Shown piece by piece: positions 8,183-16,431 of a DNA stretch of 25,965 nt. The stretch is taken from positions 1 to 25,965 of the IMG/VR virus record IMGVR_UViG_3300009788_000280. One strand, 5' to 3'. The notes beneath the pieces are model-generated. The model searched no databases. It had not been told where the DNA came from and was given only the letters and a program-made list of their open reading frames with translations. The stretch's first letter is position 1. Each line of letters opens with the position of its first letter. The stretch comes from a virus. The translations under genes and the position numbers were made by a program.

Positions 8183-8827
8183 TTACCTGGGGTCGATGAA
8201 GCAGGCAAAGGTAGTGTCAGAACCGCTGGCAACTGTCGCCATGCACGTTCCTAGACTAATCCCGCCTAGCGTAGCCGACCGATTGGCGTACTCCAGCTTA
8301 GAAGCCTTTTTCGCCACTATCCCACCAGCAATCTGATCGCCGATAGCTACCGAAGTAGTTGTACCATCAACCTTAACTGCCGTGTGATGACCGTAAATCT
8401 GAATCTCACCAAAGGCGGCACTAGCGATTGTTTCCGTAGCAACACCTATGATTCTGGCATCTTGAGCCGTGGTCGAGGAAGCCAAGACACGATATGAAGT
8501 CGCTGTGGAGAGGGTCGGGTCAAACATGACCAAATCTCCATTAGCCAAAGCCCCACCAGAGGCCATAGCTGTCTTGAACTCCTTGTACCCATCCCCACCG
8601 GCTGCGGCCCCCTGTGAATACTCCACAAAGGTTTCCTTGCCGGTGTGGCTTTCGTCGCCAGCGTGCGTTTCCGCTCCTGCATGGGTTTCAATCCCTGCAT
8701 GGGTGTTGGCTCCGGTAAACGTCTGAATGCCAGAAACAGTCCTGGCTCCAGTTACGTCTGCGGTTCCGTCATCATCAAGTCCCAATTTGTAAAGAGGGCA
8801 GGCCGTAACTCTTGTTCCTCTAGCCAT
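8183..8827 (-). CDS. Capsid cement-like protein with hexapeptide repeats (paralogue B)
   Basis: 214 aa. The C-terminal 145 residues are a clear paralogue of the 152-aa protein encoded just upstream: both share DGTTTSVAIGD and an identical 19-residue-plus end (CMATVASGSDTTFACFIDPR). This fold resembles small capsid decoration proteins (DUF2190-like). The N-terminal 70 residues are different: after a short segment come four to five THAGxE-type hexapeptides (about residues 42-66, near 8630-8707), which may form a small beta-solenoid spike. Arises most simply by tandem duplication plus gain of the repeat domain. Expected on the capsid surface. Confidence 0.65.
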   Translation of the reverse strand: MARGTRVTACPLYKLGLDDDGTADVTGARTVSGIQTFTGANTHAGIETHAGAETHAGDESHTGKETFVEYSQGAAAGGDGYKEFKTAMASGGALANGDLVMFDPTLSTATSYRVLASSTTAQDARIIGVATETIASAAFGEIQIYGHHTAVKVDGTTTSVAIGDQIAGGIVAKKASKLEYANRSATLGGISLGTCMATVASGSDTTFACFIDPR

Positions 8828-8836
8828 AGCCCCCCC

Positions 8837-9295
8837 TTACCTTGGGTCAATGAAACAGGCGAACGTGGTATCGCTACCACTCGCTACCGTTGCCATACAA
8901 ATGCCGAGTCTTGCCCCACCATTAGCTGGGCTAACCGTGATTGCTTCAAACTTCTGGGCTTTCGCGGCTGTCACGCTTTGACAAATGTTGTCGCCAATGG
9001 CTACAGAGGTCGTAGTTCCATCAATCTTGACCGTAGTGTTGTGGCCGAAAGTTTGAATCTTGCCATAGGAACCGCTGGCAATAGTCTCCGTACACACGCC
9101 AACTACGCTTTGGTCTTCGGCGGTTGTAGACGTATTCAAGACTTGGTAGATAGAGGCTGTAGAGAGGGTTGAATTAAAAGTAACAACGTCCCCTGCTGCC
9201 AATCCCCCGCTTCCAGCGCGAGCGTTGACGAACTCACTACCAGCCGAATCAGTAAACCGGCCTTTGTTTTCATCAAAAATATCTGCTTCTGCCAT
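8837..9295 (-). CDS. Capsid cement/decoration-like protein (paralogue A)
   Basis: 152 aa, starting directly after the second capsid exon (stop at 9297). Beta-rich, with FVNARAGSGGLAAGDVV near residues 22-38, TTAEDQSVVGVCTETIASG near 57-75 and the same C-terminus as the next gene. Genes immediately after the major capsid protein usually encode head decoration or cement proteins, and the Gly/Thr-rich short beta sequence fits the DUF2190-type group. Position and duplication support a capsid role; the family name is tentative. Confidence 0.65.
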   Translation of the reverse strand: MAEADIFDENKGRFTDSAGSEFVNARAGSGGLAAGDVVTFNSTLSTASIYQVLNTSTTAEDQSVVGVCTETIASGSYGKIQTFGHNTTVKIDGTTTSVAIGDNICQSVTAAKAQKFEAITVSPANGGARLGICMATVASGSDTTFACFIDPR

Positions 9296-9296
9296 T

Positions 9297-9812
9297 TTAC
9301 GTCAACCCCCTAATAACCCCATTGTGGCGAGGATTAGTAGTGATGAACGCGCCATACCAGAGCAAGAATCCAATCTTGCCGTCCTGGGAAGTCGGTTCAT
9401 GCAGCGGCCATAAAGTAAAGCCCCTGTTGTCGGTCTTAAATGTCGGGTGGTTGAGGTAGTAATAATCAATGGTGTTCATATTGAGCATATACCAGAAACC
9501 AGCCGTACATCTTGGGTCTTTCAGAACTTCCGCTCCACGGTAGGTCAACTTATCAAAGCCGCCATCCGCTTTCGGGAAGCCACCTGAACTAAACTCAAAT
9601 CTCGCCTGTGGGTGAAGTGTCTGCTCGTAAGCTGTCCACATAGCCAGAGTTGTAAGGTGGAGGTCTACCGCTTTACCATTGTCCTCAATATCGTCAAGAC
9701 GAGTTGAGAGAATGGATACCGCAAACGCGCCTACAGAGGCAACGTAACTTCCCTTCCACCAAGTGTTGTTGGTACGGTTAATCCCACCGTACACATTGTC
9801 ATTTGTACCGTC
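9297..9812 (-). CDS. Major capsid protein, exon 2 (C-terminal 171 aa)
   Basis: Continuation of the capsid gene after the intron. The frame has no start codon of its own with a ribosome site: it is open back to a TAA at 9837-9839, inside the intron. From the inferred junction it reads DGTNDNVYGGINRTNNTWWKG, in parts the YGGINR-WW signature found in the middle of many HK97-type capsid proteins, then a helical P-domain (LSTRLDDIEDNGKAVDLHL), AMWTAYEQTL and a beta end with TNPRHNGVIRGL. With exon 1 the protein is 321 aa, a normal length. The next gene begins one base after its stop. Confidence 0.8.
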   Translation of the reverse strand, partial: DGTNDNVYGGINRTNNTWWKGSYVASVGAFAVSILSTRLDDIEDNGKAVDLHLTTLAMWTAYEQTLHPQARFEFSSGGFPKADGGFDKLTYRGAEVLKDPRCTAGFWYMLNMNTIDYYYLNHPTFKTDNRGFTLWPLHEPTSQDGKIGFLLWYGAFITTNPRHNGVIRGLT

Positions 9813-10833
9813 CGTACTGTTACCGTAGTAGGCTCTTTATCCTCTACTTCAACGTATTACTACGTTGTCCAGACTATATCATCCCTTTACGGGTAGCGCG
9901 CTCGTGGAGGTGTTACTGTCTTTACGTTTCTTGGCTCGGTATTTAGCCTCTCGTTGTTTCTTACAAGCCTTGCACTGACGATGTTTTTTCCCATAACGAT
10001 CTACTGTGTTATAGGTATTTTTCTCATCGAACGGGTGTCCTTTCTGGCAATGCGTCATACCAGCTTTCTTAGTAATCTCGTTCACCCTTAATCCATGCTT
10101 TAACTCGTATTTGAGCTGACATGAATTGTTGCAATACTTCTTGTCTCGGTTGCGATCTGAGGGCGTGCTTGTGAACTTACCACAATAAAGGCATTTCTGT
10201 CTTTCTCTTGATTTGTAGTTCCCACTGTTCTTCCCCTTGAAGTCCTTTGACCTAAACCACTTGGACTTACAAGCGGGACTACAGACAAACCCTTTCTTAG
10301 CTTTCTCCCATTCATAAAAATATCTATGTATGGTTTTCCCGCAACCCTTACAACGAACTGCTTTTTTCCTGAACCTTTCTATGTCGAAGACTCGACCTCT
10401 AGTCGTTACACCTTCCAAGTCGTTTCCAACCTGGCTTGGCTCGGTATTGTCCCCAGCACTACCTGGTAGGAGTTCCACCGAATTCACGCCATTGTCTATT
10501 AAGCCTAACAATTCTTCTGCGACTCGTCGTTCTTTGCCAAATAATGTTCTGTGACAGGCCACACATAGCGTAATTCCATTTCCAACATCTACCCTTAACT
10601 CAGGATAGTCACGAAATGGATATATGTGATGCGCCTCTATGTCCTGACCTTTATGACTACATATCTTACATGCCCAGCCATCTCGGGCATAAACATTGTG
10701 TCGCCACTCGATGTAAGCAGCGCTATGCTTAAATGCCTCGTCTTTTCTAGTCAGGCGTTTTGCCACAATAAAAACATATTACCAGCAATTTGCCTTAAGC
10801 CGCAAGTCGTAAGCCCAATAGGGACAACTTTTT
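9813..10833 (-). mobile_element. Group I intron in the major capsid gene (1,021 nt)
   Basis: The capsid frame stops at 10795 and resumes near 9812. Drawn on the minus strand: P1 pairs exon GGAT (10837-10834) with GTCC (10825-10822), leaving the required U.G at the 5' site. P element AAATTGCTGG at 10791-10782; P4 TTGC/GCAA; P6 GTAATA/TATTGT. P7 pairs GACTA (10752-10748) with TAGTC (9876-9872) inside the S-like GATATAGTC. P9 is a perfect 7-bp hairpin with a GTAA loop (9867-9850). P10 pairs GTT (10828-10826) with exon 2 GAC. A candidate P3 is GCTTAAG with TTTAAGC (10800-10794 and 10733-10727). The intron ends in G. Both exon ends are phase 0. Splice sites are inferred; subgroup not settled. Confidence 0.85.
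9879..10766 (-). CDS. HNH homing endonuclease in the intron
   Basis: 295 aa with a GTG start at 10766; there is no internal Met before the HNH fold. Residues about 18-75 are a classical HNH domain: YIEWRHNVYARDGW, C33-x2-C36, HH at 46-47, N63, C68-x2-CH. Three further Cys-rich units follow, like zinc fingers for DNA recognition: C-K-G-C with C-x3-C, C-L-Y-C with C-x3-C, and a final HCQKGHPFDEKNTY / CKACKKQ unit. The role expected from the family is cutting the intronless capsid gene so the intron is copied in. The start overlies P6/P4 and the TGA overlies P7, so coding and ribozyme sequence share bases. Start codon is the least certain part. Confidence 0.85.
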   Translation of the reverse strand: MAKRLTRKDEAFKHSAAYIEWRHNVYARDGWACKICSHKGQDIEAHHIYPFRDYPELRVDVGNGITLCVACHRTLFGKERRVAEELLGLIDNGVNSVELLPGSAGDNTEPSQVGNDLEGVTTRGRVFDIERFRKKAVRCKGCGKTIHRYFYEWEKAKKGFVCSPACKSKWFRSKDFKGKNSGNYKSRERQKCLYCGKFTSTPSDRNRDKKYCNNSCQLKYELKHGLRVNEITKKAGMTHCQKGHPFDEKNTYNTVDRYGKKHRQCKACKKQREAKYRAKKRKDSNTSTSALPVKG

Positions 10834-11283
10834 ATCCGCTACATTTACAAGTCCTTCGGGAACTTTGTTAGAGTCCCCTGAACCATCACTGTAAAGATAG
10901 CCACCGAACTTTTCTTCCAAGGACAATTTAGCGTCCTCCATGTCGAGGGCAACTAAGTCCTCGACCTTTTGAATCCCACCGTTCTTTGCAACCTCAATGT
11001 TAGACACCGCAATCGGCTCGTATACCTGCCGCCAATCAAACTGGGCTTGGGTACGAGTCGTCTGTAGGGCCGCAGAAAGCGTTTCAAGGCCAGCGTAACC
11101 GCCGCCCTGAGTACTGTTCTTGAACCTTACGATCTTATTGAGTGTCGTGCCGCCGTCTTCTCGTTTCGCTTTGTTCAAGAAACGATTAAGTCCTGGCGAG
11201 TTCTGTACGATTGCATCAGATACGTTGGGAAGAATATTTGACCGCGTTATTGCGGTCAGGCGACCGAAATCGGCTACCGCCAT
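10834..11283 (-). CDS. Major capsid protein, exon 1 (N-terminal 150 aa), HK97-type
   Basis: ATG at 11283 behind AGGAGG. The product has the usual HK97-fold order: short N-arm, a long beta/E-loop-like part (TLNKIVRFKNSTQGGGYAGLE, in parts, residues 47-67), VYEPIAVSNIEVAKN (87-101), a helix DLVALDMEDAKLSLEEKFG, then LYSDGSGDSNKVPEGLVNVAD (in parts) just before the junction. If unspliced, translation would run on 12 codons into the intron and stop at 10795, giving a 162-aa truncated product. It follows the scaffold gene, as expected. The spliced reading VAD-DGT...YGGINR is what this family shows, which supports the junction. Confidence 0.85.
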
Positions 11284-11301
11284 AGTAATTCCTCCTAAGT
11301 A

Positions 11302-12066
11302 TTACTCATGGTAATTCTCCCTCGACTTCCGCATGATTTCCATAGCGGTCATCTTTTGGTGGTCAGGGTTTTTGGTGTCATAAACCCACCCTAATCCCTG
11401 CTGGGCTGTTCCACCTGTGCCACCGCCTGTGTTGGCTTTCTTCTTGCGAGTTAAATCCGCTTTTGTCTTTGCTGTTGCTACGGCTGCCGCCGAATTACCC
11501 GATAGTCCTCTGGCAATAAACTCTCTGGTGCTGACAGACGAATTAAACGCCTCGTCTATCGCTGCCTCGGACACTCCTGGGTACTTCACCTTTATCGCAG
11601 CCATTTCCACAGCTCTTTGCTGGCTTTCCGTAAGCTGTTCCACTTGACCATTTAGGTTGCCGAACTTTGATTCCACGATCTGTTGTGCTCGTTCGTCAAT
11701 CCTGCGGTCAAGCTCCTGCATAGCCGACCGACTTTCCTCTGGGTACTGAGTGTAGTCAGTTGACTGTTCTTCCTGGCGGCGTTGTTCGGCTTCGGCTTGT
11801 TTGGCTTGTGTGTAACTCTGGTTTAACTCATCTGTGCGACGTTGAGCATCGGCGGCTGTAGCGTTAGCCGTTGCGAGTTGCGCCCTCAGTTGGTCTTCTA
11901 CAGACTCCTCGGTCGTTTCCTCGACGGACGTACTCTCATCCGTTTGCACATCTGACTGCTCCTCGACTTCTGCTCCCACTTGCTCGGGTGCCTCAGTAGC
12001 GCTCATGAATGCTTCTGGGCTTGAGACGGGAGCACCTTGGTCTTGGTTGGCTTGGTCATCTGGCAT
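11302..12066 (-). CDS. Capsid scaffold protein
   Basis: 254 aa between portal and capsid genes, ATG with AGGAGG upstream. The composition is typical of scaffolds: N-terminal 60 residues very acidic (Glu, Asp, Ser, Thr), a long Gln/Glu/Ala coiled coil about residues 60-150 (QRRTDELNQSYTQAKQAEAE and onward), a helical middle, and a basic end (KTKADLTRKKKA) followed by a Gly-rich linker and a final helix (TAMEIMRKSRENYHE) likely to contact the capsid shell. Lost or cleaved on maturation in known systems. A terminator lies immediately upstream. Confidence 0.75.
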   Translation of the reverse strand: MPDDQANQDQGAPVSSPEAFMSATEAPEQVGAEVEEQSDVQTDESTSVEETTEESVEDQLRAQLATANATAADAQRRTDELNQSYTQAKQAEAEQRRQEEQSTDYTQYPEESRSAMQELDRRIDERAQQIVESKFGNLNGQVEQLTESQQRAVEMAAIKVKYPGVSEAAIDEAFNSSVSTREFIARGLSGNSAAAVATAKTKADLTRKKKANTGGGTGGTAQQGLGWVYDTKNPDHQKMTAMEIMRKSRENYHE

Positions 12067-12083
12067 TGTTTACCTCCTGGTAA

Positions 12084-12105
12084 TAAAAAAAGACCTTTCG
12101 GTCTT
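12084..12105 (-). terminator. Rho-independent terminator between portal and scaffold
   Basis: On the minus strand AAGACC-GAAA-GGTCTT is followed by a run of seven T. The loop is a GNRA tetraloop. It ends just upstream of the scaffold ribosome site, so it should limit flow from portal into scaffold and capsid, or be bypassed by antitermination. No promoter is visible in the rest of this 52-nt gap. Confidence 0.8.
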
Positions 12106-12118
12106 GATTCCAATATGT

Positions 12119-14152
12119 CTATTGTTGTGCTGGCGGCGATTCTGCACCTCCTTGCTGATCGCCGCCTTGTCCTTCAATCAATACTAAGTGTTCATTGATG
12201 TGGTCTATGATTATCTGCTGTATTTCAGGTGGTATCTTATTGGCTATTTCCATAAACATATCTTGGTGTGCTTCCATGTGGAGGTCGTGATTATCTAGTT
12301 CGCTCACAGGAACTTGCTGGCCGTCTAATAGTAAGATATTTTCCTGTTGTGGGTCGTGGCCTACTACTTCTTGTGGAACCTGTCCTGGTGCTTGTCCTGT
12401 CTGCCACAGAGCTAAGTTCTCAGCCATTTTTTCAGGGTTTTGGAAGTCTAAGGCTTCATAGCCGTCTACAGGGGCCATAAACCCTTGCTGCATCAACATT
12501 AGCGCCTCTTGTCTACGTGTCTCTTTGTTGACCGGCAAGGTCGAACCGGGCTTAACCCTAATATCCATACCATCGTCTATGTCTGTGCGTGAGAACTCAA
12601 AGAAGTCTCTTGCATCGTTAATACCGTGAATCTGGATAAGTTTAGGTTCGGTGTAGAACAACTTAAACATCTGAATCCACCACTTGAACACATCGACAGT
12701 AGCGGTTTCCAGTTGACGTACCAAGAGCCGCACAACCACCTGGTCTGCCTCTGCCTGTCTCGATACTTGGGTAGCTGTCTGTTTCCCTACGGCCTTAGCC
12801 CCACGGCTAACTTCGTGTTGGCCTGATATGTCATCAAAGATTCTCTGTGAATGAAACATATCTTCAATAACATACTGTGGTAGACCAACTCCACTAACTC
12901 GTTGAACCGAACCAGCATTTTGTGACATACCGGGGAAGTTAGATACCGCACCGGGCATGTTGACTATCTGGGCTTCTACGGTAGTTGAATCAATTTCTCT
13001 GCCGTCATACCATATCTGGGCATTAGCCATGTCGTTAGCGTTGTCGTCTATCTGCTGTTTGCGCTGGTTAATGGTCTGGATAACAGGCAGAAGTTGTTTC
13101 ATCACTCCGCTCGAATAGAGTTGCTTTCCATCATTAACAGACTTGAGGTGCACATAAGGTTTCATTGGTCTGTCAAAGAAGTTGAGAATAGGTTGATGGG
13201 CGTCTTGTATTTGTGCCTGTATTTCTTCTGTTACCTCAACTCCTTCGCTTTCTATAAGTTGTATCTGTTCGTCCATGAACTCTTCTAGTTGTTCCTCTGG
13301 CTCTCGCCACTCCCAAAGAGGGTTCTGTTCTTTCTTAATAATCTTTTTGCCACCACGGATAATCATTACATCGTCTGTCCAGACATGGTCTACCGTAATC
13401 GCGTTCTCTGGCATTGGCTCGTTCACAGTCCCAGTATTAACCTGAACATCTGTGTCTGTGATTTGTTCTGCGGCTACCTCTGGGGCGCCAAGGTCTTTGG
13501 TGTCAAAGAAGTTGTCTTTGAGGTCAAACTGTTTCGTTAGCCATGCCGCTGTACGAGTCTCCCGATGAATTAACCAATCCGCTTCGTCTAATGATTTCGC
13601 GTTAGGTTCGATAAATAGGTTGTGTGGCGGGACTATTACGCAGTCCACATCGTCTTCATGGAAGTTCCAGAACGGATGAAAGAACGTATCCGCGTACTTA
13701 GTCTGTTGAATAGCGGCCTCTGGAAGCTTCTCTTGCATCCCTTTTTCTTCCCACTTCGCACCAAGGGTCTTATCGACAAGTCTCGCTCTCTCTAGTTTAG
13801 CCTCATATTCCTCTTGGTCATTAGACGAACTAGGAATAGCCACAGGTTGAGGGCGCTGGTCGGTCATTAACCCTGCCTGATTACGGACAAACGGATACAC
13901 CAAATTCAACACAGTATCGCTCTTGTAGGCAGGGCTTTGGTCGTGGTCGCTACGAATCAACGACTCTGTATCCCCGGCAAACAACTTATCGGCCGTATCC
14001 CACTCTTTGCGCTTCTTGTTGTACCCATGTTTGCGGGCAAGATTGATAGCCGTGTCAATCTTTGTGTTTATCATTTCATCTGTATCAGTAACCTTAAAGT
14101 CCAGGTCAAGTAGCAGATTCTTTCTTTCGTCTTCTGTTAGATTAGTCGCCAA
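12119..14152 (-). CDS. Portal protein (P22-like)
   Basis: 677 aa, directly after the terminase and overlapping it by 16 nt. The start is a TTG at 14152 with AGGGG six bases upstream; no ATG fits as well. N-terminal segment with KRKEWDTADKLFAGD and the family-like stretch NLVYPFVRNQAGLMTDQRPQ (about residues 82-101), where the chain expected in P22-type portals recognises prior ring contacts. Later HRETRTAAWLTKQFD, a long acidic Gln-rich middle, and a helical C-terminal barrel-like end with many Gln and Glu. Twelve copies form the DNA entry ring at one capsid vertex in known systems. Length is normal for the P22-like group. Confidence 0.85.
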   Translation of the reverse strand: MATNLTEDERKNLLLDLDFKVTDTDEMINTKIDTAINLARKHGYNKKRKEWDTADKLFAGDTESLIRSDHDQSPAYKSDTVLNLVYPFVRNQAGLMTDQRPQPVAIPSSSNDQEEYEAKLERARLVDKTLGAKWEEKGMQEKLPEAAIQQTKYADTFFHPFWNFHEDDVDCVIVPPHNLFIEPNAKSLDEADWLIHRETRTAAWLTKQFDLKDNFFDTKDLGAPEVAAEQITDTDVQVNTGTVNEPMPENAITVDHVWTDDVMIIRGGKKIIKKEQNPLWEWREPEEQLEEFMDEQIQLIESEGVEVTEEIQAQIQDAHQPILNFFDRPMKPYVHLKSVNDGKQLYSSGVMKQLLPVIQTINQRKQQIDDNANDMANAQIWYDGREIDSTTVEAQIVNMPGAVSNFPGMSQNAGSVQRVSGVGLPQYVIEDMFHSQRIFDDISGQHEVSRGAKAVGKQTATQVSRQAEADQVVVRLLVRQLETATVDVFKWWIQMFKLFYTEPKLIQIHGINDARDFFEFSRTDIDDGMDIRVKPGSTLPVNKETRRQEALMLMQQGFMAPVDGYEALDFQNPEKMAENLALWQTGQAPGQVPQEVVGHDPQQENILLLDGQQVPVSELDNHDLHMEAHQDMFMEIANKIPPEIQQIIIDHINEHLVLIEGQGGDQQGGAESPPAQQ

Positions 14153-15807
14153 TCTTTACCCCTTTTGTTCTGACCACTAAGAACGTACTCTAAACTGGCC
14201 TCGTAAAACTTGCCCGTGGGCTTCTCTTGTTTGTCTGTTGTCACCGATATCGGGTCATGAACTAGTTTCGTTAATGCGACTTTGAAATAACACGTTGCGT
14301 GAGAGAAGTGGTCAGCTCCGTGGTTCTCCCATTTGTCACGCTCTACGTTTAATCTCTTGTCGTATATCTTCGTCTTGTAGAGAGCTTCCCAATGACGAAT
14401 GAACTTCTCTAGTCTCTCTGCTGTTGTGTTGTCGGTCTTGATGATGTTCATACGGCCACTGGTTAAATCATCTATTGCTTCGTCAATGATTCTTGTGCGG
14501 TCTACATAAACAACTCCGTACTTCTCTTTGGTCGCCCAGCGGATAGTCTCTCTATCTGCTTTGTCTATCTGATAGTCACAACCAAAAAGACGACCCCGAT
14601 ACTCTTTCATTAGTTTGCGTGTAGCAGTTGGGTCGCCTTTAAGGTCAATGACTGTTACTGGATTATGTTTGGCTATTAACGATTTAGCCTTAGCCTCGTC
14701 ACATACTAGCTGTAAAAATATTCCTTTAGCGTTCCCTAAGACCACATGCCACTCGGCTCCGGTATCAATCCCCATTGCCACGGGCAGGTGTGCGTACTCA
14801 TCGGGGGGAACGTCTATTCTTGCCCTCATCAACGTGTCTCTGTCTACTGTTGTGTCTGAACCTTTATATGGAAGTCCTAAGACAAAGTTATGGAAGTATG
14901 ATTGCCCTCCAACCGTGTGTGCTTTCTTCACAACGTATTCTGCGCTATGCCAGCTACACATCAGATGGTTCAACCAATACCCCGACATATTAGAGTTCTC
15001 ATATGGAACCCAGATACCGTCAGAGCGTTCGTGGTCGGCTATGCTTCGCTTACACTTCTTACAGATGTATTGGGCGTAAACCACCTTTTCTTTGTGGTCT
15101 AATTCGTATTCGATTGAATCAGGCCAAGACAAATATTGTTCATGATTACAGTGAGAGCACTTGATGAGCCAATGTCTTTGGTCTGACATTTCATACTGGG
15201 CGTGGACACCCATACCAGGCGCTGATAGGTTAGACAGCCACCACTGGCCTTGGTATTGGGAGTTGCCTAGCCGTGACTCATACTTTCTAAGAGTCTCCTG
15301 GTCAGCCTGGTCGCACTCATCGTATACGTTAAGGTCAGAGGAAATGGTAAGAGCTTCTGTTGCCCCTCTAGTCCCTCTGAAATAGATAAACCTGTTGCCA
15401 ATTCTCTTTAACCCGATAGAACGATTGGTTTGAACAAACTCGTCAAGGACTTTGTTTTCTTCCAGTATCCTGTTGAACTTAGAATTAACATAACCGGAAA
15501 CATCGTCATCACTCGGTAATGTATAGATGATATTCCACTTGCGATACTTGGCAGCAAAGATAGTCTTGATGCTATATATCTCTGTAAGGCCCATCTGAGC
15601 GCCTTTAGGTGATGCTTGGTTTGGGTTCCAGTCATTCGCCAGGTCTGCCAGAAACTTCCGGTGAACAAACTCATAAGGAACACCGTCAGGGGTAATTAGC
15701 CCTTGTTCTACTATCCAATCAGAAACTTTAGGTGGAGTCTTAACAGGTGCAAGTATTGTCCCGATGGACTTGAGAATATCGGGAGCTTTCTGTTCTTTCT
15801 TGACCAC
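14137..15807 (-). CDS. terL: Terminase large subunit (GpA-like)
   Basis: 556 aa, GTG start at 15807 lying against the TAA of the upstream gene, with AGGACGAGG just before it. ATPase domain: KGAQMGLTE at 68-76 is a lambda-type Walker A with Lys at its first place rather than in GK[ST]; Walker B plus catalytic Glu is LNVYDECD (159-166). Zinc-ribbon-like pairs C217-x2-C220 and C249-x2-C252 are typical of the GpA family. The nuclease domain has D348 (GIDTG), D388 (VIDLKGD) and a C-terminal HGADHFSHA acidic site. It pumps DNA into the procapsid through the portal and cuts concatemers. The portal gene begins inside its last codons. Confidence 0.9.
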   Translation of the reverse strand: MVKKEQKAPDILKSIGTILAPVKTPPKVSDWIVEQGLITPDGVPYEFVHRKFLADLANDWNPNQASPKGAQMGLTEIYSIKTIFAAKYRKWNIIYTLPSDDDVSGYVNSKFNRILEENKVLDEFVQTNRSIGLKRIGNRFIYFRGTRGATEALTISSDLNVYDECDQADQETLRKYESRLGNSQYQGQWWLSNLSAPGMGVHAQYEMSDQRHWLIKCSHCNHEQYLSWPDSIEYELDHKEKVVYAQYICKKCKRSIADHERSDGIWVPYENSNMSGYWLNHLMCSWHSAEYVVKKAHTVGGQSYFHNFVLGLPYKGSDTTVDRDTLMRARIDVPPDEYAHLPVAMGIDTGAEWHVVLGNAKGIFLQLVCDEAKAKSLIAKHNPVTVIDLKGDPTATRKLMKEYRGRLFGCDYQIDKADRETIRWATKEKYGVVYVDRTRIIDEAIDDLTSGRMNIIKTDNTTAERLEKFIRHWEALYKTKIYDKRLNVERDKWENHGADHFSHATCYFKVALTKLVHDPISVTTDKQEKPTGKFYEASLEYVLSGQNKRGKDWRLI

Positions 15808-15808
15808 A

Positions 15809-16225
15809 TTAGCCCTCGTCCTTTAGTGCCGCTGTTAAATCTTTGGGGTCAACCACCGCTCTTAGTGTTCCTCTGCCGTCTTCCATGATTATCATTAATT
15901 TGTCATGAGGCGCTTTGCGTAACTTTATCTTGGCTGTAATCCCATAAGCGGGAACTGTTACATCTTTCTTTACTGTAGGCTTCTCGGCTAAGCCAATCAT
16001 CATTGCCATTTCATCACGGTCTATAACAGCCTCTAATGTTCGTGAATTACGTTGAAGATACACGACCGCCTTGTATTCTCGTATCATCTCTTTGTTGAGT
16101 TGGCTTCTAATCTCTACTCTTACTCCGTTGTAAATAAGATTCTTTACTCTGGTTAAGACCGGCCCCACACGATTAACGTGGTTATCGTGTATCTTCTGGG
16201 CGAACATATCCTTTGATGCTCTCAT
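15809..16225 (-). CDS. Unknown protein upstream of terminase (138 aa)
   Basis: ATG at 16225 overlapping the end of the membrane-protein gene by 4 nt. Basic and mixed alpha/beta: a helical N-terminus with KIHDNHVNRVGPVLTRVKNL, a central beta part (VVYLQRNSRTLEAVIDRDE) and a C-terminal KDLTAAL. There is no helix-turn-helix clear enough to call a small terminase, although the position just before terL is where that gene often sits. I do not recognise the family. Confidence 0.65.
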   Translation of the reverse strand: MRASKDMFAQKIHDNHVNRVGPVLTRVKNLIYNGVRVEIRSQLNKEMIREYKAVVYLQRNSRTLEAVIDRDEMAMMIGLAEKPTVKKDVTVPAYGITAKIKLRKAPHDKLMIIMEDGRGTLRAVVDPKDLTAALKDEG

Positions 16226-16431
16226 TCTGGCTCCTGGTAGCTGAGTATCGGGTTTACTTCTGGTTCTTCTACGGTCTGTCTTTCCCCTTGTCGGCTCGTC
16301 ACTGTCATCGGTTGAGGTTTCTGTTTTCTCTTAGGCGCACGTATGTTCGCATCTATGGGCATTCTTCCTATGTAAAACCCTACCCCTACTGCCAATAACA
16401 TAAGTATTGATGGAACAATCATCTCTAACAT
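16222..16431 (-). CDS. Small single-pass membrane protein (69 aa)
   Basis: Start taken at the ATG at 16431, which overlaps the TAG of the preceding gene; a GTG at 16443 would add four residues. Residues about 4-22 (MIVPSILMLLAVGVGFYIG) form one strong transmembrane helix. After it come a basic stretch (APKRKQKP) and an acidic tail, giving a type I-like or N-in/C-out arrangement that cannot be fixed from sequence. It could be a membrane-bound accessory of the surface-modification genes upstream or a lysis-related protein. No holin feature is convincing. Confidence 0.6.
   Translation of the reverse strand: MLEMIVPSILMLLAVGVGFYIGRMPIDANIRAPKRKQKPQPMTVTSRQGERQTVEEPEVNPILSYQEPE

Noticed and set aside
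8645-9172. 175-aa plus-strand frame
   Set aside because: Lies across both cement genes on the other strand; Cys/Arg-rich shadow composition.
9297-9794. Separate gene starting with GTG at 9794
   Set aside because: No ribosome site, and the capsid-family pattern continues upstream of this codon to the predicted exon junction.
9297-11283. Intein or programmed frameshift in the capsid gene
   Set aside because: The inserted stretch has stop codons in the capsid frame at both ends and lacks intein end motifs, while group I core elements and a phase-0 junction are present.
14615-15079. 154-aa plus-strand frame
   Set aside because: Antisense to terL, whose ATPase and zinc motifs are clear; no ribosome site or operon context.
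15809-16225. Small terminase subunit by position
   Set aside because: No visible helix-turn-helix or family motif; left as unknown.
16222-16431. Holin
   Set aside because: One transmembrane helix alone is not enough, and no endolysin lies nearby.
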